Of a stretch of DNA of 64,000 nucleotides, positions 46,060-59,599 are shown piece by piece (the first letter of the stretch is position 1; each line of letters starts with the position of its first letter). The notes under the pieces are model-generated. The model did not search any database. It was not told where the DNA came from and saw only the letters and a list, made by a program, of their open reading frames with translations. The position numbers and the translations under genes were made by a program. This DNA comes from Caenorhabditis elegans. Its lineage: Eukaryota; Nematoda; Chromadorea; Rhabditida; Rhabditidae. The DNA is taken from positions 10,664,001 through 10,728,000 of the forward strand of contig NC_003282.8 of assembly GCF_000002985.6 (NCBI RefSeq), written 5' to 3'.

Positions 46060-47792
46060 TCAGAATTTTGTTTCTTCATCATGACAGTTACGACGAGCCT
46101 CATCGAGAAAACCTGAAAAAGTTATTTGAAACTCATAAATTTGGATTTTTTTTCTACTAAAACTATAATGTATTTATGCTCACAGAAATATTAGAGAAGG
46201 ATATGATTTATGAACTGTTGAACTATAAATAAATAGTGTGGGAAATGGATGCATGTTTTGTGAATGAAATTTAATGTGATTAGCTAATATCCGGTACATT
46301 AAGAAAATGCTTAACAGATATTGTGAACTTACCTTTCTTCATTTCTCGAATCACTGAGCTCATGAACTTTTCCCAACCAATTATAATGACTGTACTTGAA
46401 CTAGAAGGAAACAATGATGGAACACTTTTCAGATCCATTGAACTACTTTCAGAATTTCCACAATCTTTTGTCACTATCTCCACTGTCACTTTCTTGAACG
46501 TCAACCAATTGTCGGCGCCAAAGTTCACTCCTCTAAAAGATTGTTAATACGTTTTATCTTTTGCTTTATATCTAAAGATTTTCTGAGAATTATACGAATG
46601 TTTATCATCTTTCGAGTCCAAAATCTTTTGCCAAAATTGCAGACAATACTTTACACCACAAATCCACGCAATACTAATCCAAAAATGTAATATTGACCAA
46701 GAAGCAAATGTTGCTCACTTTGGGTTTTGGTATTTTCTTTTGTTGAAAACATTAAGCAAATTTTTTTTTCTAGATATTGTACCTATAAAAATGAATTTGT
46801 CCAATACGGTATGCCATCTGATGAATATTTCCAATTGGACAGAACCCAAGTGAAGAGACTGCAGTATCCAAAAAGTTTTGAATTCGGTGTGCTTGCAATT
46901 GAAATTCTCTGCAACTGTACACATCATGATTCTTTTCATCCACGTGAATTCCAAAATAATCCTTAAACTGTGGCTTCCGTTCAATAAGTGCGCGTAGGAT
47001 GTGTTTGCCAATTTCTCGTTCTTTGGCTCTGAAACTTGGTCAAGTTGACCCAATGAATGTTTGGTTTGGGGGAATCTGTGCATAGACTGAAGTGGAAGGA
47101 AGAAGTCTGGTGACACTTTAGATTCTGTCTAAGGATATCCGGATGACCATGTCATTTTTAATCAGGATAATCTTAATGTCAATTCAGAAAATTTTAGTCT
47201 GTAGTGATGCAACGTCTATACACAAAATGTTGTACAGGAAATTACGTACTCTCTATAACATATTACTAGTATTGAAATCAAACAAAATCTTGAAAAATTA
47301 CCATTTCAGTGTCTATTAGTCTTGCAACTATTTTTTCGGTGCGAGACCTACCTCAGAAGTTTGAGCATTTCAAAAATATGTTTTGCCTATTTTTCATAAC
47401 TTTCTTCTACGTAGTTTGTAAAAAACAAATTGTTCTGTTATTAGAACTGCACAAAATATTAAAATGTTCCAGTGAAAGCTAGTGATTAGACTCAGAATAA
47501 ACGGTCGGAAATTATTTTGCCGGTCATTTTTTTAAGTGGGAATTGTTTTGAAATCTTGTCGTGATAATTCAACATACCTAGATATTATTTTAAAAAAACA
47601 TCTACAATTGCAAACATCGACAATTTCCAAGAAAAACTTGTAACCTAATAAACTATACAACTAATTTTCTGTTCAATAAATCTATAAGATTTGAACCCAC
47701 CTCTTCCACGCATCTCTGACTGCTTGCATTTCATCAGTTGTCAATTCGTACATACTCCTCTCCGAATTTCTTCCAAAACAATTTAACTTCAT
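46060..47792 (-). CDS. glb-24: Globin, 196 aa, four exons (probably glb-24)
   Basis: Haem protein of the globin fold. Exons 47792-47701, 47028-46783, 46532-46333 and 46112-46060 close to 196 aa. The A helix begins LTTDEMQAVRDAWK. A CD-corner Phe is in QFKDYFGI (residue about 56), the distal-type His E7 is in LQAHRIQNFLDTAV (about 78), and the proximal His F8 is in AYRIGQIHFYRGV (about 110). The H helix runs WEKFMSSVIREMKKGFLDEARR. The loop between the G and H helices is long and Ser-rich (CGNSESSSMDLKS). The ATG immediately follows a TTCCAG acceptor, so a 5' untranslated exon or trans-splicing is likely. Intron 1 is 672 bp. The symbol rests on my recollection that R102.9 is glb-24; the globin identity is from the sequence. 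Confidence 0.88.
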
Positions 47793-50700
47793 CTGGAATT
47801 TTAATAGATAATTTGAATGAAATGAGATAAAGATGGAGAAAAAACAAAGTGCGAAATGGGCGGTGCTTAGGGAAGATACCTAATTCGATGAGAGAAGTGA
47901 TTAGAAGGAAATGAAGGAAGAGGAAAAAAGCTGTTCGCAAGTTGAGCATATTCTGCAGGAGCAATACACACAATCTTGCAGGCAGGGACATATAAAAGTG
48001 AAATCATTGAAAAGAGGTTTAGTAGGGCAACATGACAAGCAAATGGTGGTGAAGATAATTAGAAAACAATGTTCTGATAGTTCGATGAGTTCAAAATATA
48101 AGAGCAACAGATCAAGAGTGTTGGTGGTGACAGGCATCTGAAATTTGAAATTCTGACTTCATTATTTTAATATGCTTGTTAAATAGTGACCTAGTGTAAA
48201 TAATAATAATAATTTTTGAATAAAAACAAGGCTCTAGACAACTCATAATTTTCAATTCAGAAAAGAAAATTATAATTAAACTGAAAATGTTTTTTAAAGG
48301 TAAAGAGGCCCAAAATAACATTTTATTTTAATTTCATCTTTCCGGGCTTTTTGAGAAATTTAGAGTGGTTTTTGTCCGATTTAATTTTTTTTTAAACAAA
48401 TGAGTGTTAAAAGCTAAGAGTAATTGCCACCTATCGACTGTAAATTCATAGTACGAAAGGATTTTAAACTATTTTTCCACTTGCGCTACTTTATCTTAAA
48501 AATCTAATTTTTGAATTGGAAGCAAGAAATGAAAAATATGGAAAAACGTTCTTTTGAGCATTTGTTTTTTATCAAAGAAACACAAATCACACAGAAATTT
48601 CAGATTCTGACGGAATTCGAGAGTAAGCGAGTATAATCATTAATAATGTTGCGTTGAATAAATGTAGTTTACACATAATTAAATAATGAATAAAAAACAA
48701 AGTTCAACGTTGAGAAATATACATTTTACTGCAACAAAATTTTTTTAGCCATTTGCAAAAAATTTATGTATTTTTTTAAGTTTGAAAAATTACTTGATCA
48801 AATTCATAACATATTTTTAAAGTTTATAAAAAATTTCGCCAAGTACTTACAAAATTATACCTTTTGATTATAAGTTGTAAAATTTTGACTATTATGTGGA
48901 ATAGCAAACATAGTCAACTGATATATTTGCAATAAGGTCCGCCCAAATCTTTAATCCAACCATGCCATTTTCTCAAAACTTATTCACATCGAAAAACAAT
49001 CAAAAGTGCTTCTTTTCTTCTTTTTTCCCTATTTTTTGATTCCCGTACTCGTAAGTTTCCAAACCAAAAATAGCCGAAGCCATCCAACGTGATCTGTCAC
49101 ATAAAAGAGCGGAACAAAAATGCTACAAAAACCTTAAAATTGTCACGTCTTGAAGCATAAAAGCTACACAAGATGCTCATTCGAATTAATTCGAGAAATC
49201 GGCAAAAGATGAGTGCAAAACTAGAAGCTATCTATGTAGGAGGCGGAGGAGGAGGAGTTCTAATCGGTTTCAAATGCAAAAATTTAGTAAAAAAAGGTGT
49301 TAGATTTTATTCGAAAATATATTGGAATAAAATTGCAAAAATAAAAAATTAGTCAGTGTGAAAATAAAACTTAGTGACAAGAAGTTCGAGTACAAATGTC
49401 CTAAAGCCGCTGCGCAAAATGTTCAAATATTTGAATGTACGTCGAGAAAAAGAAGGAAGTCCAAGCGGAACAAAATGGAGCTAAATCGTATGACATTAAT
49501 CATCACATTATTGCCTCACATGGTGGAAGCAACACTTAGGAAAATCGACATTAAAACTTGGAACTTTTCAAGGAAGCTTCTAGAAACATGATTATCCTGA
49601 AAATAGTTTTAAATATTTTTTTTAAAGTGATATTTCATCTTCCTGCTGATGTGAAATCTCTTGCTATCTTTGGAAATTTCAAATATTATAAGAAATGTAG
49701 GTCTTATTTAAAGGATTTTAAAAATGAGCTCTTTTAAGGTGAAAATAAGAAGAGCAACATCTGAATCTACATGGAACGACGAATGTCAAGACTCTGAAAT
49801 TTTTTAGCATGTACTGATGGGATGGATCAAAAGCTACCATGAAATTCTGACAACATTTGCCTCAAAATGGTGGATGTTAGGGCTTGTATAAATACACAGA
49901 ACATGTCAAGATGTTCTATATTACAAGATTCTTCACTATCTCTAGAAGAATATCATTTCGTGTTAAATACCAACAATTTTACTGCAAAATTTGTAACTTA
50001 TTTCTTACTAGGAATGTTTGTTCGCTCAAGGAGAAAGTTCTTCTCCTCTCTTGCAATTTGCTTTGGACACTATTTCAAAGAAACCTTGAATGTTATTTAT
50101 TCCCTGCTCAAAGCTTCACTCTACCGAGAAGATATCAATTCCTGAAACTAATTGATACCGTATACTTTCTACTTTGAATGAGAAATGTCATTAGAAAATT
50201 CTTGCTGAAAATTGTAAAAGGCTTTATAATTCAGAACTACACCAGGGGTGAGCATTCAAAATTATGCATTGCAGCACTAATTCTAAATTTCTCCCAAAAA
50301 AAAACTTCCAAAATGTTAGCAAAGTCACGATGAGGATATTAGAATAATAAAATTCTGAGAGATTTGTACTAAAATGCGCCAGCTAAAAATTTTATTTAAC
50401 ATTGCTTTCAAAACATACTTCACACAAAAGCTCAACGGTACTTTCCGATCGTTCTGAAGTGATTTCAAAAAAAAGTTGTGTACCAATAAATGTTAATATT
50501 AAAATAGATGAGTTTGTTGAGTAGTTGCAACAAAATGCCAAGTTACTGTAAGATTTTTTCAGAACCTAGAACATTCTATTTCTATTTTTCTCCAAATTTT
50601 TGTTTACAGAAAACCACCTGTTACTATACAAGTATTTATAATATGTTCACCGTTTTATCCTCCCTCCAATGTTCCGACAGACCACTCCCATTCAGTCCGG

Positions 50701-52647
50701 ACAAACCATTACTCCATCGCTCTCTCTGTGGGGTGAGACTGTTTTCTCCTTCTCTCTGCATCTCCTGCTCTCTCCTTACATTATTGTTATATTAGTATGT
50801 CTACGTCTCTTCATCTCCTACACTATATCCATCCAACCCAATGTCATTTTCCTATTGTGGTGAAGAGACTCTACCTGTGTTGGCCTCCTGCCAAACGTAA
50901 ATATAAAATTCTGGAGTGGGTGGTCTTGAGTTTTGAGGTTTTCTTTGAAAAGAAATGTTGCCAAATGTATTTTGGGAGTTCGTGTGAAGCCCTGCTGTTA
51001 TTTTGCTCTTCAACGTCGCCATGACAACTTACATAATGTTTTTATTTTGGGGCTTTTTGTTTTCGTATTTTGTTGTAAGCCATATCAACATTATGAACTA
51101 CAATTTTGAATTAAAAAATATGTTAAAATTCTGTTTTTGTATCTAAAAGTCTAAATCGTTTCAAATATTTATAAAATTTGTTTTTTCCAGCATAAACTCA
51201 ATAATAGACCTGTCTTGCTTTTTTACTTCTACTGATTGAGACTTGCAACTAACAGTTAGTTTTTTTTAAAGTTTTTGACAATTTTGTTTCTAGATAAACA
51301 TTTTCTAAATCTCGCATGATTTTCTATTTAGCAAAACTTTTTTTAGACTGAATTCCCTCCCCAACTTACCATCCAGTTTTATGAAGATTCAACTTAAAAA
51401 AAAACAGTTCAAACTATAATTATGGTGTTAAAATTTCCAAAAAATGCTAAACTTCTATAAGAATGTCACATCCTTTTCTTCTTGTTGTAGTTTTTGTTTT
51501 CTGTGAGTCACTGTCAAATGAGTGCTAAAATTTAGAAGAACATACAAAAAATGGTCTCTTCTGTTTGTCTCATCCGTCTGTCTCTCATTCTCTTTCAAAC
51601 TTTTTTTTTGTATTTGCTTTGTAAAGAATTTCACAAATAATACACTTGCCACTACTCTTTTTTCAAATGAATGTCACTACTGAAACAAGAGAATGTTCAA
51701 ATTGAGTCTATGTGCACGTTTACTCCTTTTTATGTAACTTTTTTTTGTTCAGTTAACTTTTTATTGCGCCTTGTGTGGTCTTTGCACGGGCGCAAACATT
51801 TTTTCATTGAGCACAAAAAGATGGAAAAATTAGTATCCTTTTCCATGTTTCTTTGCTCGATTCTTTCTATCTTCTCTCCGCATTTTTTTTCTTTTTTCTG
51901 CATTCCCAATGACCATTTCTATTCTTTCATGCGTCATTGGAATCTAGTCAATTTTAATAAATACCACCTACCATTTGCGTATAGAACAATCATAAATAAC
52001 ATTGAAACTCTCAAAAAAAGAGTGTGATGTTCATTCAATAAATTTCCTATGTGGGTTCGGTCGACCGCTTCGATTCAATTTTATTTTGAAATTTCTATCT
52101 CTCTGATATTTTTTTTTTCTTCAATTAATTGGTTTTTTTGCGTATGAGTCAGAAAAAAAATGTATAGCAATGTTTTTCATGTACCTCGTCCAAAACATAT
52201 CTATTTACTAAATTATTTTTTTTTATTAGTAAATTTGAAAAACTTAACTTCTTTTTTCATCACTAAAAAATTCGTTTATAGCCCTTATCTTGGAAGATGT
52301 TTTTTTGTCGATTTACGACTGTATCGGGTAGATTTATGGTTGTTTGTGTGGACTTGGAGAAATTTGTCTAGATTTACAATTTAGATCTACCGCCCAAAGG
52401 CAATTAAGTAATTTTTGCTCTGAGCCGACATGTTCTCAGTTTTCAATATCGAATTGTAAGTAGATCCAGGCCTGGTCAAGTGCCAAACTACACTTTTTTC
52501 TCTTTTCTCATTGCATGTATAACTTCAATTTTCAATTTTTCGAATGTAGAATAATCGTTTCCTTCAATTGCTCAGTATTTTTTTTCCAACTCGCTTTTTG
52601 TACTCACTCATCTTTAATTTTAAATTAAAAGTTTTTATTACTTTCAG
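47793..52647. other. Long gene-poor interval upstream of ncx-3
   Basis: About 4.9 kb of AT-rich DNA with long A and T runs and no spliced coding model. The frames at 47911-48141, 49358-49591, 49867-50177 and 51671-52027 lack domains. A CT-rich patch at 50655-50775 and the region before 52648 are the likely regulatory territory of ncx-3. Confidence 0.5.
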
Positions 52648-52655
52648 GATCAAAC
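52641..52655 (+). promoter_or_regulatory. ncx-3: Candidate SL1/5' splice acceptor of ncx-3
   Basis: CTTTCAG (52642-52648) is followed by GATCAAAC and the ATG at 52656. No upstream coding exon is visible, so this is either an SL1 trans-splice site or the end of a 5' UTR intron. Confidence 0.5.
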
Positions 52656-55600
52656 ATGAGTTCTTCAGCCAACCTAACCTGTAAAAATGGTATTTTAATA
52701 CCAGCTCTCGAAACAACCCCAAGGAATGCAATACTCTACTTGGCTGGATTGTTTTATTGTTTCTTGGGTAAGTTTACAATTTTATATTGAAAAATGGGCA
52801 ATTTTTTTTAAAGTTCAGTTAATTTTAACTCTTATCTATTCATTGTTTAGTCTTGATGAACTAAACGATTTTCTATTTATGATAACATCCGCTTATCAGA
52901 ACTTGAAAATATCAGGCATTTCTATATGAACTTTTTTCATTTTCAAGGTTTCCATGTGACTTTTTTAGGTATCGCAATTGCGGCTGACATTTTCATGTGC
53001 TCAATTGAGCAAATCACGAGTGCAACAAAGAAAGTAAAGAAACAAAAGAAAGCCGGACAACTTGTAGCAAAAGAAGAAGACGAAGAAATTGATGAACAAT
53101 ATGATTATGTTCGGATTTGGAATCCAACAGTTGCCAATTTAACATTAATGGCACTCGGATCTTCGGCACCCGAAATCTTGCTCTCCATCATTGAAATTGT
53201 TGGAAACGGGTTTAAAGCCGGCGACCTGGGACCTGGTACAATTGTTGGCTCAGCTGCATTCAATTTGTTCTGTATCTCTGCAATTTGTGTGTTTGCTGTT
53301 GGAACTCAAACCAAGAGAATCGAGTTATACAGAGTATTTGTTGTCACCGCATTTTTTGGAACTTTTGCATACATTTGGGTGTTTTTGGTAATTATTTTAT
53401 AATTGAAATATGGGAAAAAACTACGACAAAATATTTTGGCAGTGACCACTCACAATTCGGCCAACGTTTGGCCGATTAGCAAAAAGTGACAATATCTTAG
53501 CCAAACTTTGGTTAGATGTTAGGCAGATATTGATCAATCTTCGATCATGTCTTCTGAAAGTTTCTTGAGGATGAAGATTCTAGGGATATAGCTTTCTTGA
53601 ACCGAACGATACCTCTCCAGAGGCATGGTCAAAGTCTGATACAAGGTCTGACCAGACCGATGTCCGCCCAAGATCTGGCACAAGTTTACCAAAAAAGGTA
53701 CTCAAAAGCTGACTGAAAATTGCCAAATGTAATTTGAGTTTTTACAATTATTCAGTATTTTCTAATATTTCAACAAAAATGAAAGCCATTTCCAGATTGA
53801 CTAATCACTAGTTAAAAAAAAATATTTCCCTCACGAACTGTTTAAATAAATTCAAACAAAATTCCACAATGTGACGTTTAACACATTATCAAAACGTATT
53901 TTTTCTTACACATAAATTGAATATAAAAACTCATTTTTTCAGGTTCTCATTGTCATAACGCCGAATGTCGTCGATGTTTGGGAAGCAATCCTTACTTTAT
54001 TATTCTTTATTATACTTGTTGTGGTTTCTTATGCTGTAGATGCTCAAATTTGGAAGAAAAAGAAGTCAAGTGATCTCCAGGAAGAGCTTGAGATGGCTCA
54101 ACACGATGGAAAAGTTGATGATCAACCAGAAAAATTGAGTGATGAAATCAAAAAATGGGCAAGTAATCTGAGTTTGAACAAAGAGGAGAATGACGTAATT
54201 GTTGATGCGACTCCATCTGTAGATACCGTTAGAAGATGGACAAGATCAATTTCTCACACGTATCCGTCTCTTTCCGATGAGGATCAAGCGAAGATTTTGG
54301 CTTATCGTGTATCGAGAACCATGTCACATGACCGTCTCTACTACCGTATTCGAGCAATCCGTCAGTTGTCGTCTTCATGGAGGAAGAGTGAAGAGGAAGA
54401 AGTTTTGAAAATGGAAAACCAAGAGAGTACAGATTCTGCTAGTAGAAGTGAGTTTGAAGTGATAAAGAGTCTAGTTGAAACTGACTTTTGATATTTTTTA
54501 TTACTCTCGCAATATATACTATCAATTTTTTAAAATTTGAATAAAAGTTTAGAGAAAGTTAAAACGTTTATGTTTGAAGAAAAATGACATACAATTTGGA
54601 AACTTATTAAAAGCTGCGATGAAGTTAAGTTGCAAAAAAACTACTGAACTGCGAAATGTTGTCAGAAAGTAGCAAAATTTTGTCAAGAATTTGTCGAAGT
54701 TTGGCAGGAATTTTTCCCTTATAAATGTATTTTATTGATTAATCAGAACGTAATCCATACCTGTTTTAGAAACATTTTCGAATCTATTGAAATTTTTCGG
54801 AATTCGAAACTTTCATAAAACTCGTTCTACCAACCGTTTGATTTTTTTTTTATTTCAGGAAAAACATTCGTTGAATTTTCTGCTCGTGTCTACCGAGTTG
54901 ATGCTACTGACGAGACCGTGTCCCTAAAGGTTAGTTCCCTTTTTCCGATGCACATATTATCCTCTAGACATTGGTTGCATCACATACAAAAGCAGAGGCG
55001 TACGTTTGTTCAAATGAAATCATAATCTGTTTTTGAAGTACAGATTAGCACAGGGTATCAGATATTTCGAAGAAAAAACGTGGTGTCAAACATGGTAAAT
55101 TATAAGATTAACGAGATTAACATGACTAAAAAGAAGAAATGGATTAGATTAGTGAATGATGATAACTGATCGAGAGCTTTTTTTGTTGCAGATTGAGAGA
55201 AAAGGAAATATGGAATCCAAGTTCACAGTCAGTTATGCAACTGTCAATGGTCTTGCAAAGAAGGATTTGAACTTTTTGTTCAAGTCAGAAACTCTACAGT
55301 TCAATCCAGGAGAACTTCATAAAACGGTACTTTACTATTATAGAACCAGAAAGTCAGTGAGCAACAACTACGTTTCAGATTTCTATTCAACTGATAAATG
55401 CAGCTAACTGGAGGCCAAATGATGTTTTCTATGTTCATTTGAAGATTCAAGATGTAGACGAAGACTCCAAGATTTGCCTCGGAGCATGTAATGTTGCTCA
55501 TGTTAAAATGCCTGATGAATCTAAAATGATACTTGGAGGCCCCGTTGTGGAGTTTGTCAAACCAAATTATGCGAGTTTTAATTTATAAAAATTATATAAT

Positions 55601-57519
55601 CCTTGGTAACAAACTTTTGATCGAAAACCTGATGGCATCATCGCCACCTACTCGAATAGTTCTATTGGATTATGAGATTTAGATATCAGAATTGTTCACA
55701 AAATCATTTCGATCAAATTTCTCAGAGTAAATTTTAATTTCCAGGTTGTCAAAGAGAACGCTGGATTTTCCCGATCGTTTGTAACAAGAAGAGGTGGAAA
55801 ACTGAAAAAACCATTGCAAGTTCATTATGAAACTGAAGATGTTACTGCTAAACAAGGAGATGATTATACTGCAGTTAAAGATGGAATTCTAGGATTTGAA
55901 GGTCAAGAATACGAGAAATATATTGATATTGATGTAATTGATGATAAAATGGATGAGAAGGATGAAGCATTTATCATTGAACTTTTGAAAGTTGATGAAC
56001 CAGGAGTGTCAATTGGAACTCGAAGAAAAGCAACGATAACTATAATTTCTGATGATAATGTTTTGAAAAATATCACAAATGTTCGTAAACTAATGGGGCA
56101 CTATATGAGGCAGCTTCGACCAGGAAAAGCTACATGGAAGGAACAAATCTTGAATGCAGTATCAGTGAACGCAGGAGATCTTGCAAACGCAACAGTATCC
56201 GATTGTATACTTCACGCTCTTGCATTCCCATGGAAATTTGCATTTGCTTTCCTACCACCACCGACGATTTTCTATGGATACCCGTGTTTCGTAGTAGCTC
56301 TGATTGGAATCGGTTTGGTGACTGCTGTTGTTGGAGATGTTGCATCGATATTTGGATGTATGGTTGGACTGAAAGATGCTGTAACTGCAATCACTCTCGT
56401 TGCACTTGGAACTTCTCTACCAGATACTTTTGCTTCGAAGATTGCTGCGGAAAGTGTACGTTTTTTAGAATACATTGTCAATTGTCATGTAAACAGACTT
56501 TCAGAATTGAAACTGCGTACGCATTTACTATTAGTCAAAACTTTATCTGTACATTGCGATTTGCAATTTGCGAAGTAAATATAAAGCATACTATATATCT
56601 AAATGAAGTAGTCTAACTTTAAAAATTTTTTAAAAATTTTTAAAAATGTTTTTTAACATTTTTAAAATTTTTATTTTAAAGATTTGGCATGTCTCCAAGC
56701 GCCATTTTGACTATAAATAACAAACATTTAAAAACATTTTTACCGTTTCAAAAGTATTATTTTAAACAATTTCCCAACTGACGCTACTCATCTTTCAAAA
56801 GTGCCAATATGTTTATAATAGTAATCTTACTATCTTTAAACTTTGCAAGCAAGTGCCAGAAAGTAGAGAAATAAGATGGTTATCAAAAAGTGTGATGTTC
56901 CCAAAGAACAACACTGTTTCTGGCAGCAGCCTGACAAGTTTTTACGAGTTTTATTAGTTACGAGTATTGCAAAAGTTCCGAGTTATTAAATTTTCAGGAT
57001 GATACTGCTGACAACGCTGTCGGAAATGTTACCGGATCAAATTCAGTAAATGTGTTCCTCGGACTCGGCCTTCCCTGGGTGATCGCATCTCTTTATTGGG
57101 CATCGAAAGGAGAATCATTCCGCGTGGATGCTGGTGATCTCGGTTTCAGGTGAGCAGTCAATGCCTTTACGCCTACATTTTCACTTCTGTTTTCCCTCCG
57201 AAATCACCACATCCCGTGGTAATTTCCTGTGAAAACGGAGAGAAAGTGACGTGAATGTCGCACGTGGCGATGAGTTTCTGCATATATTTGCACATGATCT
57301 TTATCTATCATTTTGTTTTGCAGCGTCACAGTGTTCATGATCTGCTCAGTGCTCTTCCTTGTTGTTCTCGTTCTACGACGAAAGTTAAAAGCATTTGGAC
57401 AAGGAGAATTGGGTGGTCCATTCGGTACAAAAACACTGTCTGCACTGTTCTTCGTGGGCCTCTGGATTGTCTACGTTGGACTTTCAATCTGGAAAATGTA
57501 TAGAAAAACTACAAATTAA
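52656..57519 (+). CDS. ncx-3: Na+/Ca2+ exchanger NCX-3, 830 aa, nine exons
   Basis: Plasma-membrane antiporter that exports Ca2+ in exchange for Na+. Exons 52656-52767, 52969-53387, 53943-54447, 54859-54929, 55192-55326, 55379-55570, 55745-56455, 56998-57149 and 57324-57519 close in frame. The alpha-1 repeat has NLTLMALGSSAPEILLSIIE (about 94-113) and GTIVGSAAFNLF; alpha-2 has TLVALGTSLPDTFASKIAA (about 696-713) and GNVTGSNSVNVF. Between them, after TM5, lies a long cytosolic loop with two Calx-beta domains, including GGPVVEF.KPNY.VVKENAGF and acidic Ca2+-site runs DVIDDKMDEKDEAF. The intron 55571-55744 uses a GC donor. The N terminus resembles mature NCX (C..GILIP...) with no clear signal peptide. 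In C. elegans the gene is one of three NCX-type exchangers (ncx-1 to ncx-3). Confidence 0.95.
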
Positions 57520-58544
57520 AACATTTTGTGATATCCTGAAAATGCGCTCTAATGATATTTGATATTGAATACTTGTGATCTAGAGTTCTCAAACTTCAAA
57601 GTGGTCTATCAACATTTGAACACATTTTCAGCATTACAATGATCTGACCAAATTATATATCAACCTTGATTCAAACCTGACCTCTCTGTGATTGCATAAT
57701 AAGTTTTTTTTGTTGAAATTTTCGATACTATAAAAATAATAAAGTTTAAAGTTCTACCCGCCGAATTTCCTTTTTCAGCAGAAATGGCATTAGTAACTAA
57801 CAAATGTTATTTCCTGAAACTTCCTGATTTTGATTGTTTTGCAATTTCCTGCGGGTGAGCATTTGTTCTGGAAAATCTACAAAAAATTCAAATTTTTTAT
57901 TTATGAGAAACTACCTCAACTCAAATACCCCTCAACATAATTTCAGCACGTAAACTGCAATTTATGCAGAATAAAATTAATTAGGTAAACGTTTCATGTT
58001 TACTTCCAGAAGCCGTTTTATTGCGTCACATTGATTTTTAATAGATTTTAGATAAATGTGTTTGCAACACGTGCATTTTTTTCTTTTTTTCTGGAAAGAT
58101 TTAAAGTTCTGTTTCACTATTTTTACATCACTAGTGCCAGGAGTTTCTTGACCTCTTTTTTTTTCAATTACTACGTTGTCGACATTTGTACCAGGATCCT
58201 TGTTTTTTGGATAACTTGCACCTGGTTTTAAATAGTTTGTAATTTACAACGGAAATATTGCCGACGGATTACATCTGCCTATTGTGCTAATTGTGATGTT
58301 TAGACAGAATTAGGAAATACTATGGAGTTTCGAAAATCGTGACCAAACTCCATTCGATCTGCTTGAACTTCTATCCGAAAATAGACGGATTTCGCCCATT
58401 GGGTGAAGAAAAATCCAGGTGGATTATATTTCAAGTTCAGTTGTACAAAACTCATGGCGTACATTTTTTAGAGTTTGCACTTCAAGAGCTCAAATTTTTT
58501 CGATTAAAGCTTGTAGATTTTGCACGTTTTCAGTTCCATTTGCC
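57520..58544. other. 3' flank of ncx-3; no gene
   Basis: AATAAA at about 57738-57743 is a possible distal poly(A) signal. The sequence is AT-rich with no supported coding frame. Confidence 0.5.
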
Positions 58545-58660
58545 TGCCTGCCTTAAGACGGTCTATAAAGGGTTTCCACGTAGATTGAGGTATGAAAAAT
58601 TTAGGCTTCCACGTTGGGCAGGCACGTCTTCAGGCCCGCGTGCCTGCCTTCCAAGAGCTC
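58545..58660. repeat. GCCTGCCTGCC / GGCAGGCA inverted patches
   Basis: TTGCCTGCCTGCCTTAAGACG (58542-58562) faces GGGCAGGCACGTCTTCAGGC (58616-58635), then GTGCCTGCCTTCC. The arms TGCCTGCC...AAGACG and CGTCTT...GGCAGGCA form a stem around CTATAAAGGGTTTCCACG. This belongs to the same repeat class as 36804-36890. Confidence 0.65.
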
Positions 58661-59599
58661 TACAGTGTGTCGTCTCCGACGTGCTCTGGTTTCCCAATCT
58701 TATTATGAACTCAAAGACTGAAAATATGTATCATGTGCTTTTTTCGGTTAGTTGGCAGTCACTACTGTGCCTTCATGGAATCTGTAGGTTTTTATGGAAC
58801 ATCCTTTAAATTTCATATTGGAAATTCAAGTAGAGTTCAAAATGAGTACAGCCATCAGTTTCAAATAATTGTGATAAGTTTTGTATTGTTTATCACTGGA
58901 AACATATTTGAAGCCTAATATCAATCCCCGATTTCTTAAAGCAATAACTCTTTTCATAATTCTTCTTCCTCCTCCTCTTCACTCGCTCGGGGTACTAAAA
59001 TTCTGCATTGGCATGGAAGAAATTTGAAGAATTCGAAACATTAATATCTCTGCGCAGTCTTGCAATCTTGCGAGACGACCCGACCGTCCAGGGAGTACTG
59101 TCTGTGTAATAGACAATAGAGAAAACAGACGGAAATGACGAGGAGACTTCTTTTCCACTCTCGGGTATGCAAATGAATTGAGTGAACAGAACGCTTTGTG
59201 CGCACACTTCAAAGGCGGGAACTGTCCGACAATCAACAACTGCATCTAATTTTTCGCGTTTTTCACATTTTTCGAGCCGACCAAAGAGCGTTCCCCCAAA
59301 ATTTGTCCGACAAAGAGTGTGCAAAAGAAATAAATTATTTGGAAAATAATAATTTTACTATATTTCAGAAAGTCTTTTACGTCTAACGAACCATGTTTCC
59401 ATGAAGTTTTGCAAAAGAAAAAAAATAAACGAAAAATTGTTACTTTAATTTTTAAACACCTGTAAATTTGCAACTTAAATCAGATTAGTATAATCTAAAT
59501 TATGACATAATACATTGTGGCACAAGAAAAATCACAAAACACCTATGTTTTTGAAGTTTGTGCTGCTGCAAAAATTGCCAAGATTTTTGTATAATTGCC
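58661..59599. other. Intergenic, no gene
   Basis: Short frames on both strands without splice or domain support. Nothing further recognised. Confidence 0.45.

Noticed and set aside
47688..47703. GATTTGAACCC, resembling a tRNA B box on the minus strand
   Set aside because: It coincides with the 5' splice site of globin exon 1, and no A box or acceptor stem fits around it.
58339..58809. 156-aa plus-strand frame
   Set aside because: Runs through the GCCTGCC repeat (PACLK, RACLP words), with no splice sites or domain and no coding bias outside the repeat.
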